Shown one piece after another: positions 38,257 through 46,917 of a DNA stretch of 64,000 nucleotides. Numbering within the stretch: position 1 is the stretch's first letter; the number at the start of each line of letters is the position of its first letter. Position numbers and translations under genes: made by a program. Location: positions 1-64,000 of the forward strand of contig JANQSL010000171.1 in NCBI GenBank assembly GCA_028284075.1, in the 5' to 3' direction. A model generated the notes under the pieces. It had not been told where the DNA came from. It searched no databases and saw nothing but the letters and a program-made list of their open reading frames with translations. Source of the DNA: Candidatus Sumerlaeia bacterium (GTDB taxonomy: Bacteria; Sumerlaeota; Sumerlaeia; SLMS01; JAHLLQ01).

Positions 38257-39459
38257 ATGAAGAGTTCTGTAACGGCGGGTTTCGGTTTCCTGACCCTTGC
38301 GGCCATGGCGATCACGTTGCCGCTGGAAGCCCAAACGACGATCGACAATTTTGAAAGCCATGACTGGGATTATTGGTTTGGAACCGTTGCAAATCCTCCT
38401 GCCAATGCATTCCAGCCGGCAGAGGGGTCTGCGGTGGAATACAGCACCGCCGTCTCTCAAAGTGGCCAGTCTTTGCTCATCAAGGAGACTTGGAGACGGG
38501 CCGGCGCCTGCGTGGATTGTGGAATCTCCGCGGTGAGAGCGGTCCGCAGTAACACTCTTGTTCAGATTCCCGTTGGATCTGTTACCGGTGATGTTACTTT
38601 CGACGTTTACCTTGATGGGGCCAATTTCGGCGCCAATGATGATGGAGGAGGGATGCCGGTCTCCGTTCCGGGCATGAAGGTGGAGCTCGGCACGACAGCT
38701 GGAAATGCGTCCTCCGCCGAAGAGGCAATGACATACCAGGGTTGGAAAACCTACACTGTGGCTCAGGGTGATATTTCCGGTGACGTCAATGAGCTTCGGT
38801 TCATTTTTGTCATGGACTTTCCATTCGGATCGGCTCAGTCGGATGGCGACTGGTCAATCTACGTGGATGACATGCGAATCAATGGTGTGTTGGTTGACGG
38901 CTTTGAACGCACACCGGTCTACGGTTCTGAAGTCGAAGCGTCGGGGGTCGGTTTTGAGCAGCCACCGGACCCCGCACTGGCTGACCCCTTCTCAGCGACC
39001 GACAACGGAATCGGCAGTTCCATGGTTCCCACCCTCGCCGGAGGCCCGACGGCCAACGAGGGAAGTTTTGCCTATGTGTTGAACTGGAACACGGAAACCG
39101 ATGGTACAGTGGGTATCACCGCGAATCATTCAAATGACGTTCGGGATGTGTCAGCGGCAGGGAGCATCAGTGTTGATGTCTATGTTCCCTCACCGCAGAG
39201 TATTCCGACTTTCAGTCTGAATCTGGCCGACTCATCCGGTGGGACGGAGTCGTTTGCCGGCACGGCCGTCTCGTCAACCGATGCATGGGAAACCGTCATC
39301 TTTAATCTTGCAGGGCTCAGTACTGTCGACCCGGGCGACATTCAGCTCATCAATGTCACTGCCACCAGTGCCGGAACCGACGGAACTCTCTACTTTGACA
39401 ACATGGTTGCCGCGGGAAGCGTCGTCTCAGAAGTGCGTGACTGGCAGGCCTACGAATAA
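38257..39459 (+). CDS. Secreted CBM-like protein
   Basis: Leader MKSSVTAGFGFLTLAAMAITLPLEAQ; GGAGG Shine-Dalgarno upstream of ATG 38257; jelly-roll-like repeats. Confidence 0.55.
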   Translation: MKSSVTAGFGFLTLAAMAITLPLEAQTTIDNFESHDWDYWFGTVANPPANAFQPAEGSAVEYSTAVSQSGQSLLIKETWRRAGACVDCGISAVRAVRSNTLVQIPVGSVTGDVTFDVYLDGANFGANDDGGGMPVSVPGMKVELGTTAGNASSAEEAMTYQGWKTYTVAQGDISGDVNELRFIFVMDFPFGSAQSDGDWSIYVDDMRINGVLVDGFERTPVYGSEVEASGVGFEQPPDPALADPFSATDNGIGSSMVPTLAGGPTANEGSFAYVLNWNTETDGTVGITANHSNDVRDVSAAGSISVDVYVPSPQSIPTFSLNLADSSGGTESFAGTAVSSTDAWETVIFNLAGLSTVDPGDIQLINVTATSAGTDGTLYFDNMVAAGSVVSEVRDWQAYE

Positions 39460-39526
39460 CTGACAAACCGACCGCGGCGGAAGAGAACAGGCAATGAAGG
39501 TAACGGGTGAGTCTGAAAGGAATCGA

Positions 39527-41767
39527 ATGATTTCCAAAGTTCGTTTATTCCTGTTTCTCACCGTTGCCTTTGTTCCCGGACTTCTTTCGGCCGAGAGTGA
39601 AGAAATCACTGTCTGGGCAATGGGGGAGGAGGGTAACCGGATTTCGGTTCTTGCTCAAGCGTTCGAAAGTGAAAACCCTGGTGTCAGAGTTGTTACTCAG
39701 GCCATTCCCTGGAACGGTGCGCATGACAGACTGCTTACTGCAGTGGCAGGAGGACTGACACCGGATGTCGTCCAACTCGGAACAACCTGGATTCCGGAGT
39801 TCGCTGAAATCGATGCATTACTGCCACTCGATTCGTTGATCGGGGAAGGCGAAATCGGTGCAGAGCGTTTCTATCCCGGATCATGGAAAACGGCCCTTTA
39901 TGATGACAGGGTCGTTTCCATTCCCTGGTACGTTGACACACGTGTTTACTTCTATCGGTCTGACCTTCTGGAAGATGCCGGGATCGGAGAGTTTCCCCGC
40001 ACATGGCAAGGCCTGGAAGAGCTCGGGGAGGCTCTGACACGTGATGTGGATGGAGACGGAACCTTCGACAACCATGCCTACGATCTGCTTGCCCGCGACT
40101 ATGGTCTCTCAGTGGCACTGTTCCGACAGGCGGGCGCTTCGATTTTCGGGCCGGATGGAAAAAGCTCTGTTGCATCCGTCGAAGGCATTGAGAGTTTGAG
40201 TTTTTTCCGTTCACTGGTGAGTCGCGGTTATGCACCGGGACCGTCCGGAAGGCAGATTGATCCGATTCAGGACCTGCGGACGGGGTATGTGGCGAGCTGG
40301 ATATCAGGTCCGTGGATGGTTGAACTTCTGCGTACCCAGGCGCCTGATCTCAATGGCAAATGGATGGTTGCCGGGATGCCGCGGGGGAGGCATGAGTCAT
40401 CGTTTCTTGGCGGTTGCAATTTGGCGGTCTTCCGAAACTCAACCCGTCCGAATCTGGCACAAAGGTTTGTCGTCTTCTGTTCCCGACCGGACATTCAGCA
40501 ATTGTGGTTCTCCGCGACAGGTAATTTGCCTGCGGTGCGCGATGCGTGGAACGCTGAAGAACTTGAGAATGATCCGATTTGGCGGGTTTTCAAGAATCAA
40601 CTCGAATCAGCGGAACCTCCGCCGCCTCTTGTCTCATGGGCCGCAATGGAAAGCGCGATCGAGAATTCCGTTGAAGATATGGTGATCAATGAACGCAACC
40701 CGGCGGAAACGGCGCGTGAACTGGCTTCAAGACTGGATTCACTTTATCCGAAAGGCCGTCGCGGCAAGGGTAACCTCTCTGGCCATGGCACGTTGGTGTT
40801 GGGAGGGTTCTTCGTCTTTTTTGCGGTGATTGTCGCTTTGTGGGTTCTTGCTCCGGCTCTGCTTGACAGAACATCGAGCTGGAGACGAGTCGGAGTTTCA
40901 GCGATGTTTCTCGCACCGGCAGCACTACACTTGATTGTGTTCATGCTGGTGCCATTGATGATCTCCCTCGCACTCAGCTTCACGAACTATGACATTTACT
41001 CCATTGGCGATTGGAGAACGACATCCTTTGTTGGTTTCGAAAACTACCAAAGGCTTGTCGGAGATGCTCGTTTCTGGACGTCGTTTCTCAATACCGTCTA
41101 TTTCCTTGCTGTGGCGGGGCCATTAACCATTATTGCGGCACTCACGGCAGCGATTATTCTCAATCGAAGGTTTTCATCACGGGTTCGGACATTCTTTCGT
41201 TCGTCTCTTTTTCTTCCGGTGGTTACTCCTCTTGTCGCGGTGGCGGTTGTATGGAGGTGGCTTCTTGCACCGCAGAGCGGCCTGATCAATCTCGGACTGG
41301 AATGGATCGGCATCGAAGGGCGTGCGTGGCTGACGGATCCGGTTTGGGCAATGCCATCGTTGATTTTGATGGCGGTGTGGAAAAACGCCGGCTACAGTAT
41401 GGTGATTTTCCTCGCCGGACTCCAGACGATTCCCCGCACCTTTTATGAGGCGGCTGAGGTCGATGGCGCCGGACCGATGCGTCGCTTCGTCAGCATCACT
41501 ATTCCGCTTTTACGCCCCACTCTCCTCTTCGTCGTTGTCGTGACAACGATAGGTTACATGCAGCTCTTCGCCGAACCGTATGTCATGACGGCGGGTGGTG
41601 GACCGAGCGACCGGACACTATCGATCGTTCTGTATCTTTATCAGGAAGGCTTCAAGTTTTTCAATCTCGGCTATGCTTCGGCCGTTGCTTACACACTCTG
41701 TCTTGTCGTGGCGGTCGTGAGCTTCCTCCAGATGATTCTCGCGGGTTCCCGCGAAGGGAGAATATAA
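39527..41767 (+). CDS. Fused CUT1 solute-binding protein plus MalF-like permease
   Basis: Single frame: N-terminal SBP (EEITVWAMGEEGNRISVLAQAFESENPGVRVVTQAIPWNGAHDRLLTAVAGGLTPDVVQLGT) then 7+ TM permease with EAA loop (FYEAAEVDGAGPMRRFVSITIPLLRPTLLFV). An alternative start is at 39494. Confidence 0.88.
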   Translation: MISKVRLFLFLTVAFVPGLLSAESEEITVWAMGEEGNRISVLAQAFESENPGVRVVTQAIPWNGAHDRLLTAVAGGLTPDVVQLGTTWIPEFAEIDALLPLDSLIGEGEIGAERFYPGSWKTALYDDRVVSIPWYVDTRVYFYRSDLLEDAGIGEFPRTWQGLEELGEALTRDVDGDGTFDNHAYDLLARDYGLSVALFRQAGASIFGPDGKSSVASVEGIESLSFFRSLVSRGYAPGPSGRQIDPIQDLRTGYVASWISGPWMVELLRTQAPDLNGKWMVAGMPRGRHESSFLGGCNLAVFRNSTRPNLAQRFVVFCSRPDIQQLWFSATGNLPAVRDAWNAEELENDPIWRVFKNQLESAEPPPPLVSWAAMESAIENSVEDMVINERNPAETARELASRLDSLYPKGRRGKGNLSGHGTLVLGGFFVFFAVIVALWVLAPALLDRTSSWRRVGVSAMFLAPAALHLIVFMLVPLMISLALSFTNYDIYSIGDWRTTSFVGFENYQRLVGDARFWTSFLNTVYFLAVAGPLTIIAALTAAIILNRRFSSRVRTFFRSSLFLPVVTPLVAVAVVWRWLLAPQSGLINLGLEWIGIEGRAWLTDPVWAMPSLILMAVWKNAGYSMVIFLAGLQTIPRTFYEAAEVDGAGPMRRFVSITIPLLRPTLLFVVVVTTIGYMQLFAEPYVMTAGGGPSDRTLSIVLYLYQEGFKFFNLGYASAVAYTLCLVVAVVSFLQMILAGSREGRI

Positions 41768-41772
41768 ACGCG

Positions 41773-42678
41773 ATGGCTGGTGCAGGAATTCGTTTTTCTC
41801 CAACGGCTGAGATCGACGGCAGGAAGGGCACTTTACAACAAGTGCCGAGTGCCCGGGGCAGAGGGTTTGTCCGCTCGATTCCTGGCCTGCTGTTTCTTCT
41901 TCTCGCGGCCGGGGCGGCACTGATCCCTTTTTTGTGGATGATCAGCACCGCTTTCAAGCGGCCGGAAGTCATCTATCAGATTCCTCCTGTTTGGATTCCA
42001 GTCGAGCCGACTCTGCGTCATTTTCAAAACCTTTTCGGACAACTGTCCTTTGCAAGGAACCTCTTCAATTCCACCGTGGTCACCTTCGGAATCACGGCAC
42101 TCAGTCTTCTGTTGAACTCAATGGCAGGGTACGCATTCGCCAAACACCGGTTTCCCGGAATGGAGAGATTGTTCGGAGTCTTTCTGATCACACTGATGGT
42201 TCCCGCACAAGTTACGGCGATACCCGTGTTTCTGCTGCTCAAGAAGCTGGGTTTGCTCAATACTCTGGCGGGACTGATTATTCCTGCAGCCTCCTCGGTT
42301 TTTGGAATTTTTCTCATGCGACAGTTCATGACTTCGATCCCCGATGCACTGATCGAGTCGGGCCGGGTCGACGGTTGCAGGGAATGGGGCATCTTCTGGT
42401 CAATTGTGCTGCCGCAATGCCGCCCCGCGCTTGCGGCACTCGGCATCTTCACATTTCTTGCCGCTTGGTCTGACTTTTTCTTTCCTTTGATCGTTCTGTT
42501 TGATCAGCGAAAGTACACCCTGCCCGTCGCTCTCGCGACACTCAATGGTCAGCACACAACAGACTGGGGAATGTTAATGGCCGGTTCACTGGTAGTCATT
42601 ACTCCCATCGTTCTGCTGTTCATCGCACTTCAACGCAAATTCGTGGAGGGCATCGCTCTCACGGGATTGAAAGGATAA
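41773..42678 (+). CDS. Carbohydrate ABC transporter permease (CUT1, MalG-like)
   Basis: IESGRVDGCREWGIFWSIVLPQCRPALAALGIFTFLAAWSDFFFPLIV. Confidence 0.88.
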   Translation: MAGAGIRFSPTAEIDGRKGTLQQVPSARGRGFVRSIPGLLFLLLAAGAALIPFLWMISTAFKRPEVIYQIPPVWIPVEPTLRHFQNLFGQLSFARNLFNSTVVTFGITALSLLLNSMAGYAFAKHRFPGMERLFGVFLITLMVPAQVTAIPVFLLLKKLGLLNTLAGLIIPAASSVFGIFLMRQFMTSIPDALIESGRVDGCREWGIFWSIVLPQCRPALAALGIFTFLAAWSDFFFPLIVLFDQRKYTLPVALATLNGQHTTDWGMLMAGSLVVITPIVLLFIALQRKFVEGIALTGLKG

Positions 42679-42681
42679 GCA

Positions 42682-45171
42682 ATGCACCGTCATTCTTCAA
42701 ACGGAGCAAACTCACGACTTTTTGAAACAGAGTACGGTTATTTTGATGTTCGGAATGATTCTTATGTCATCAAGCGCCCTGACACTCCGCGTCCGTGGGT
42801 GAATGTCGTGGCGAACGAACGCTATGGCACGGTAATCAGTCAGGCTGGAGGAGGATTTTCCTGGATCGATCATTCAACGCTTTCGGTTCTGACACGCTGG
42901 CGTCAGGACCTGGTGCGGGACGACTGGGGAAAGTGGCTGTACATACGCGACGATGAAAGCGGAAATCTTTGGAGTGCGGCTCCTCAGCCCGTACTTTCCC
43001 CATATGATTCCTATGAATGCCGTCACGGGCTTGGTTATAGTGTGTTGTCAGCACGGATTCATGGCATACAGAGCGAATGGACAATTGTGGTTCCTCCCGA
43101 TGCAACATTCGAACTCTGGTATCTCAGGCTCACGAATCTCGATAACAAAGTACGCAACCTGACTGCATGCTCACACTTTATGTGGAATCTCGGTGCCGCC
43201 CCCGACAATCACAGGGAGTTCCATCGGCTCTTTCTTCACAACGACTTCGATAAACAAGCTGGCATTATCCGCGCAAACAAGGTTTTGTGGGAAGTTCCCA
43301 CAGAGAAGCACGGTCATTGGAACACACACTATCCCTATGCGGCTTTCCATGCAGTCTGGAATGAGGCGGGGGAAGCACCCGCCACACTCTTCGCATGTGG
43401 CGATCACGAGTCATTCACTGGTCGCCATGGGACATGGAAGGCGCCGAGATGGCTGAGTGAGCAAGGTGGGCGGGAAACCACCGGATTTGGGCGACACGGC
43501 GACGCAATTGCGGCGCTGGCATCCGGCGTTACTCTCGAGCCGGGAGAAACACGGGAGTTGGCATTCGCCCTTGGGGCTGTTCTCGAGCACGAGCCGGACG
43601 TTCAGACGGCGCTCGCTCCCTATCGAACACAGGACAGTCGTCACAGGGTTCTTGAAAGTGTCAGGGTTTTCTGGCATGATCGCCGGGAGGGGGTGCAGGT
43701 TGAAACGCCTGACGATGCATTCAATCTGCTCGTGAACACCTGGACTCCTTATCAGGCAATGGCGGGAAGGGTTTTTGGTCGCACCGGCTATTGGCAACAG
43801 TCCGGTGCCTACGGTTTCCGCGATCAACTGCAGGACAGCCATGTCTTTCTGCCCTGTGATCCGGAGAGAATGAAATCAACGCTGCTTCTTCATGCCCATC
43901 ATCAGTTTGCAAACGGAACTGTCTATCATTGGTGGCACCCTCTTTCCGAAGTGGGTCTGCAAACGGAAATGACCGACGATCTTCTGTGGCTTGCTTTCAT
44001 GACGACCGCCTATCTGAAGGAGACCGGTGACTGGGCCGTTTTGGCGGAAGAAGCTCCGTTTGTTGATTGTCAGAAACCGGCTCCGCTCTTCGAACACTGC
44101 CGACTTGCAATCACAAAGGTTCTTGAACGCTTTAGTGACCGAGGTCTTCCCCTGATTGGGGCCGGTGACTGGAACGATGGCATGAGCGCCTGCGGTCTCT
44201 CGTGGAGAGGTGAATCAGTGTGGCTGGGCCACTTTCTCCACGCTGTGCTTGCAGACTGGGTTCGAATTGCCCGTTACGAAAACAAGGAGTCGTTGGCGGA
44301 GGAGTGGGAGAAGCGGCGGGCGGCTTTACAAGACGCTCTGAATACCGTTGGATGGGATGGTGCCTGGTACTGGCGTGCTTCGCTGGATGATGGTTCGCTT
44401 CTGGGCAGCTCCCGGCGCCGTGAGGGTCGTATTTTTCTCAATGCGCAGACGTGGTCGGTTCTTGCGGGCGTTGCCGATGATGATCGTTCAGCTCTTGTCA
44501 TGGATGCGGTGGAGGAGTATCTCCTGCATGATTTTGGCCCCTCTCTCTTTTCTCCCGCATACCGCAGCCCGGATCCCCGGATTGGTTATCTGACCCGGTA
44601 CACTCCCGGCGTGCGGGAAAACGGTGGCGTTTACAGCCATGCCGCAATGTGGGCAATCCAGGCGGCTTGCCGTGTGAAACGTCCGCAGCTTGCATGGAAA
44701 ATGTTTTCACGCCTCGCTCCACCGTTTCGTGGAATGAATCCAGAACATTACTGCGTCGAACCGTACGTCATGCCGGGAAATGTCGATGGGCCGGATTCAC
44801 CACATTATGGACGTGGCGGATGGTCATGGTACACAGGATCCGCTGCATGGATGCGCCGTATAAGTCTTGAAGCCATTCTTGGCGTTCAGCCCGGCTGGGA
44901 TGGTTTGAAAATTGAGCCGTGTTTGCCGCCCCACTGGCCGGAAGCAAGGCTTCACCGGCGGTACCGGGGAGATCTCCTCGATATCACGATTCGGAATCCC
45001 GATCTCTGCGGGTGCGGAGCGGTGCAGATCATCGTTGATGGCGAGGAGCTTGAGCCGGGTCGAAGCATAACTTCTTCCGGCAGTGGACAAACAAGACGGA
45101 TTGAAGTCTGCGTGCGTGCCACCGAAGCAACGGCGGTCGGAGCGGGCAGCAACGAAGGGAAAATGTTGTGA
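42682..45171 (+). CDS. GH94 glycoside phosphorylase (cellobiose/beta-glucan disaccharide phosphorylase-like)
   Basis: ETEYGYFDVRNDSYVIKRPDTPRPWVNVVANERYGTVISQAGGGFSW, YECRHGLGY, GDWNDGMS, GGVYSHAAMWAI. Confidence 0.88.
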   Translation: MHRHSSNGANSRLFETEYGYFDVRNDSYVIKRPDTPRPWVNVVANERYGTVISQAGGGFSWIDHSTLSVLTRWRQDLVRDDWGKWLYIRDDESGNLWSAAPQPVLSPYDSYECRHGLGYSVLSARIHGIQSEWTIVVPPDATFELWYLRLTNLDNKVRNLTACSHFMWNLGAAPDNHREFHRLFLHNDFDKQAGIIRANKVLWEVPTEKHGHWNTHYPYAAFHAVWNEAGEAPATLFACGDHESFTGRHGTWKAPRWLSEQGGRETTGFGRHGDAIAALASGVTLEPGETRELAFALGAVLEHEPDVQTALAPYRTQDSRHRVLESVRVFWHDRREGVQVETPDDAFNLLVNTWTPYQAMAGRVFGRTGYWQQSGAYGFRDQLQDSHVFLPCDPERMKSTLLLHAHHQFANGTVYHWWHPLSEVGLQTEMTDDLLWLAFMTTAYLKETGDWAVLAEEAPFVDCQKPAPLFEHCRLAITKVLERFSDRGLPLIGAGDWNDGMSACGLSWRGESVWLGHFLHAVLADWVRIARYENKESLAEEWEKRRAALQDALNTVGWDGAWYWRASLDDGSLLGSSRRREGRIFLNAQTWSVLAGVADDDRSALVMDAVEEYLLHDFGPSLFSPAYRSPDPRIGYLTRYTPGVRENGGVYSHAAMWAIQAACRVKRPQLAWKMFSRLAPPFRGMNPEHYCVEPYVMPGNVDGPDSPHYGRGGWSWYTGSAAWMRRISLEAILGVQPGWDGLKIEPCLPPHWPEARLHRRYRGDLLDITIRNPDLCGCGAVQIIVDGEELEPGRSITSSGSGQTRRIEVCVRATEATAVGAGSNEGKML

Positions 45172-46289
45172 GTAAAAAGAAAACCACGGAAACAAACGGT
45201 CAGCCACGAGCCAAAAGCGGAGCATCAATTTTCGATGTGGCGGCCCGAGCCGGTGTCTCAATAGCAACCGTTTCTCGTGTCATCAATGGACGAAACCGCG
45301 TTGCGCCAGAGACGATACGAAAGGTCGAGGCTGCGATGCATGCACTCCAGTTTCGACCTAACCGGCAGGCTCGCGCCCTGACGTTGCGCAAGACAGACAC
45401 AATCGGTCTGGTTCTTCCGGATCTTTACGGGGAGTTCTACGGTGAACTGATGCGTGGTGTCGATCAGGCGGCGCGCGAGGCGGGAGTGCACGTTCTGATC
45501 ACAAGGGCTGTCAGTCCCGAGGAAGAACGTGCCACAGTGGAGGAACTCCTGCAGGGAGGCGCTGTCGATGGATTGATTTTTCTGGTGTCGCAATTCGAGG
45601 ACAACGCACTTTCGGATCTGGCACGTTTTCAGGATTCGCTTCTCATTCTGGACCGCGATGTGGGGAACATCGAACTGGATAACGTGTTGGTTGATAATCG
45701 CGATGCCGGTCGTGAGGCAACTCTCCATCTGATTCGAGATGCCGGAGCAGAGAGTCTTGCTTTCATTGGAGGGCCGGAAGGCAATGTGGACACCGACAAT
45801 CGGCTCGCGGGGTTTCGGGATGCCTGCCATGAATTGGGAATCGATTCCTCTCCCGAACATATTCACTACAGTGATTATTCGTATGAGATGGGTCTCGCCA
45901 TCGGTGAGTCCTATTCTTCTCTGATTGAAGACGATGGCGGACGCTGGGGGTTCATCGCCGCGAATGACAATCTCGCCCGTGGCGTTATGGAAGCACTTGT
46001 TACCAAAGGCGCGGCCATTCCGCACGATGCCGCAATCATCGGATTCGATGATACGGAACTCGCTCGTGTCGTGCGTCCCCGGCTGACCTCAATGCGCGTG
46101 CCTCTTCAGGAGATCGGACGGACATGCGTTCGATTGCTTGTCGATCGCCTCAGAGGTCTCCGTACCGAACCCGCAAAGATGGTCTTCAAGGCGAGGCTCG
46201 CGCAGCGTGCATCGACCACCATTGACAGTGACCCTCTACAAAACACTCAGGAGAATGAAAATGCATCGTCCTCACAGGAACAGAACTGA
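45168..46289 (+). CDS. LacI-family transcriptional regulator
   Basis: SIFDVAARAGVSIATVSRVINGRNRVAPETIRKVEAAMHALQFRPNRQARALTLRKTDTIGLVLPD. Confidence 0.95.
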   Translation: MSKKKTTETNGQPRAKSGASIFDVAARAGVSIATVSRVINGRNRVAPETIRKVEAAMHALQFRPNRQARALTLRKTDTIGLVLPDLYGEFYGELMRGVDQAAREAGVHVLITRAVSPEEERATVEELLQGGAVDGLIFLVSQFEDNALSDLARFQDSLLILDRDVGNIELDNVLVDNRDAGREATLHLIRDAGAESLAFIGGPEGNVDTDNRLAGFRDACHELGIDSSPEHIHYSDYSYEMGLAIGESYSSLIEDDGGRWGFIAANDNLARGVMEALVTKGAAIPHDAAIIGFDDTELARVVRPRLTSMRVPLQEIGRTCVRLLVDRLRGLRTEPAKMVFKARLAQRASTTIDSDPLQNTQENENASSSQEQN

Positions 46290-46917
46290 AGAACGCGCTT
46301 TTACACTCATCGAATTGTTGATCGTTGTTGCAATCATAGCAATTCTTGCGGCGATAGCCGTTCCGAATTTCCTCGAGGCGCAGACACGCAGTAAAGTCAG
46401 CCGCGTCAAGGCGGACATGCGCTCTATTGCAACAGCGGTTGAAGCCTACTCCATCGACAATAACAGCTATCCTCTTTCACAGGAGCTTCTGTCGACCTAT
46501 CCGAACAGCCCATTTAATACTGCCTTTTTCGGATTTGGATTCATGGCGTATGCCGGCCGCCTTTCAACACCGATTTCCTATATCACGCAAGTTCCTCGCG
46601 ACATCTTCAACGAGGGAAACGCTCCCAATCGTCCGGACGGTTTTTCCTTCTTTGAGTATTGGTCCGAGGAAGACAATCTCATATTCGGGATCAACGATAT
46701 TAATGGCTACCGCCGGGAGTTCCTTCCGGACTCGACTCGTTATCTCCTCTGGTCCTGGGGACCCGATCGAGTCGCATTCGACCCCACTTTACCGGTAGGG
46801 CTTCTACAGGACCAGGTGACAATCTACAATTACTACGATCCAACCAATGGCACCGTCAGTTATGGTAACATCCTTCGCCCTGGCCCCGGCGGTGGACTCA
46901 AGCAGGGGTCAACCTGA
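46261..46917 (+). CDS. Type IV pseudopilin / GspG-like protein (pseudopilin 3)
   Basis: AFTLIELLIVVAIIAILAAIAVPNFLEAQTRSKVSRVKADMRS; C-terminal YYDPTNGTVSYGNILRPGPGGG. Start moved from 46138 to 46261 (AGGAG upstream); overlaps the lacI 3' end by 29 bp. Confidence 0.82.
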   Translation: MHRPHRNRTEERAFTLIELLIVVAIIAILAAIAVPNFLEAQTRSKVSRVKADMRSIATAVEAYSIDNNSYPLSQELLSTYPNSPFNTAFFGFGFMAYAGRLSTPISYITQVPRDIFNEGNAPNRPDGFSFFEYWSEEDNLIFGINDINGYRREFLPDSTRYLLWSWGPDRVAFDPTLPVGLLQDQVTIYNYYDPTNGTVSYGNILRPGPGGGLKQGST

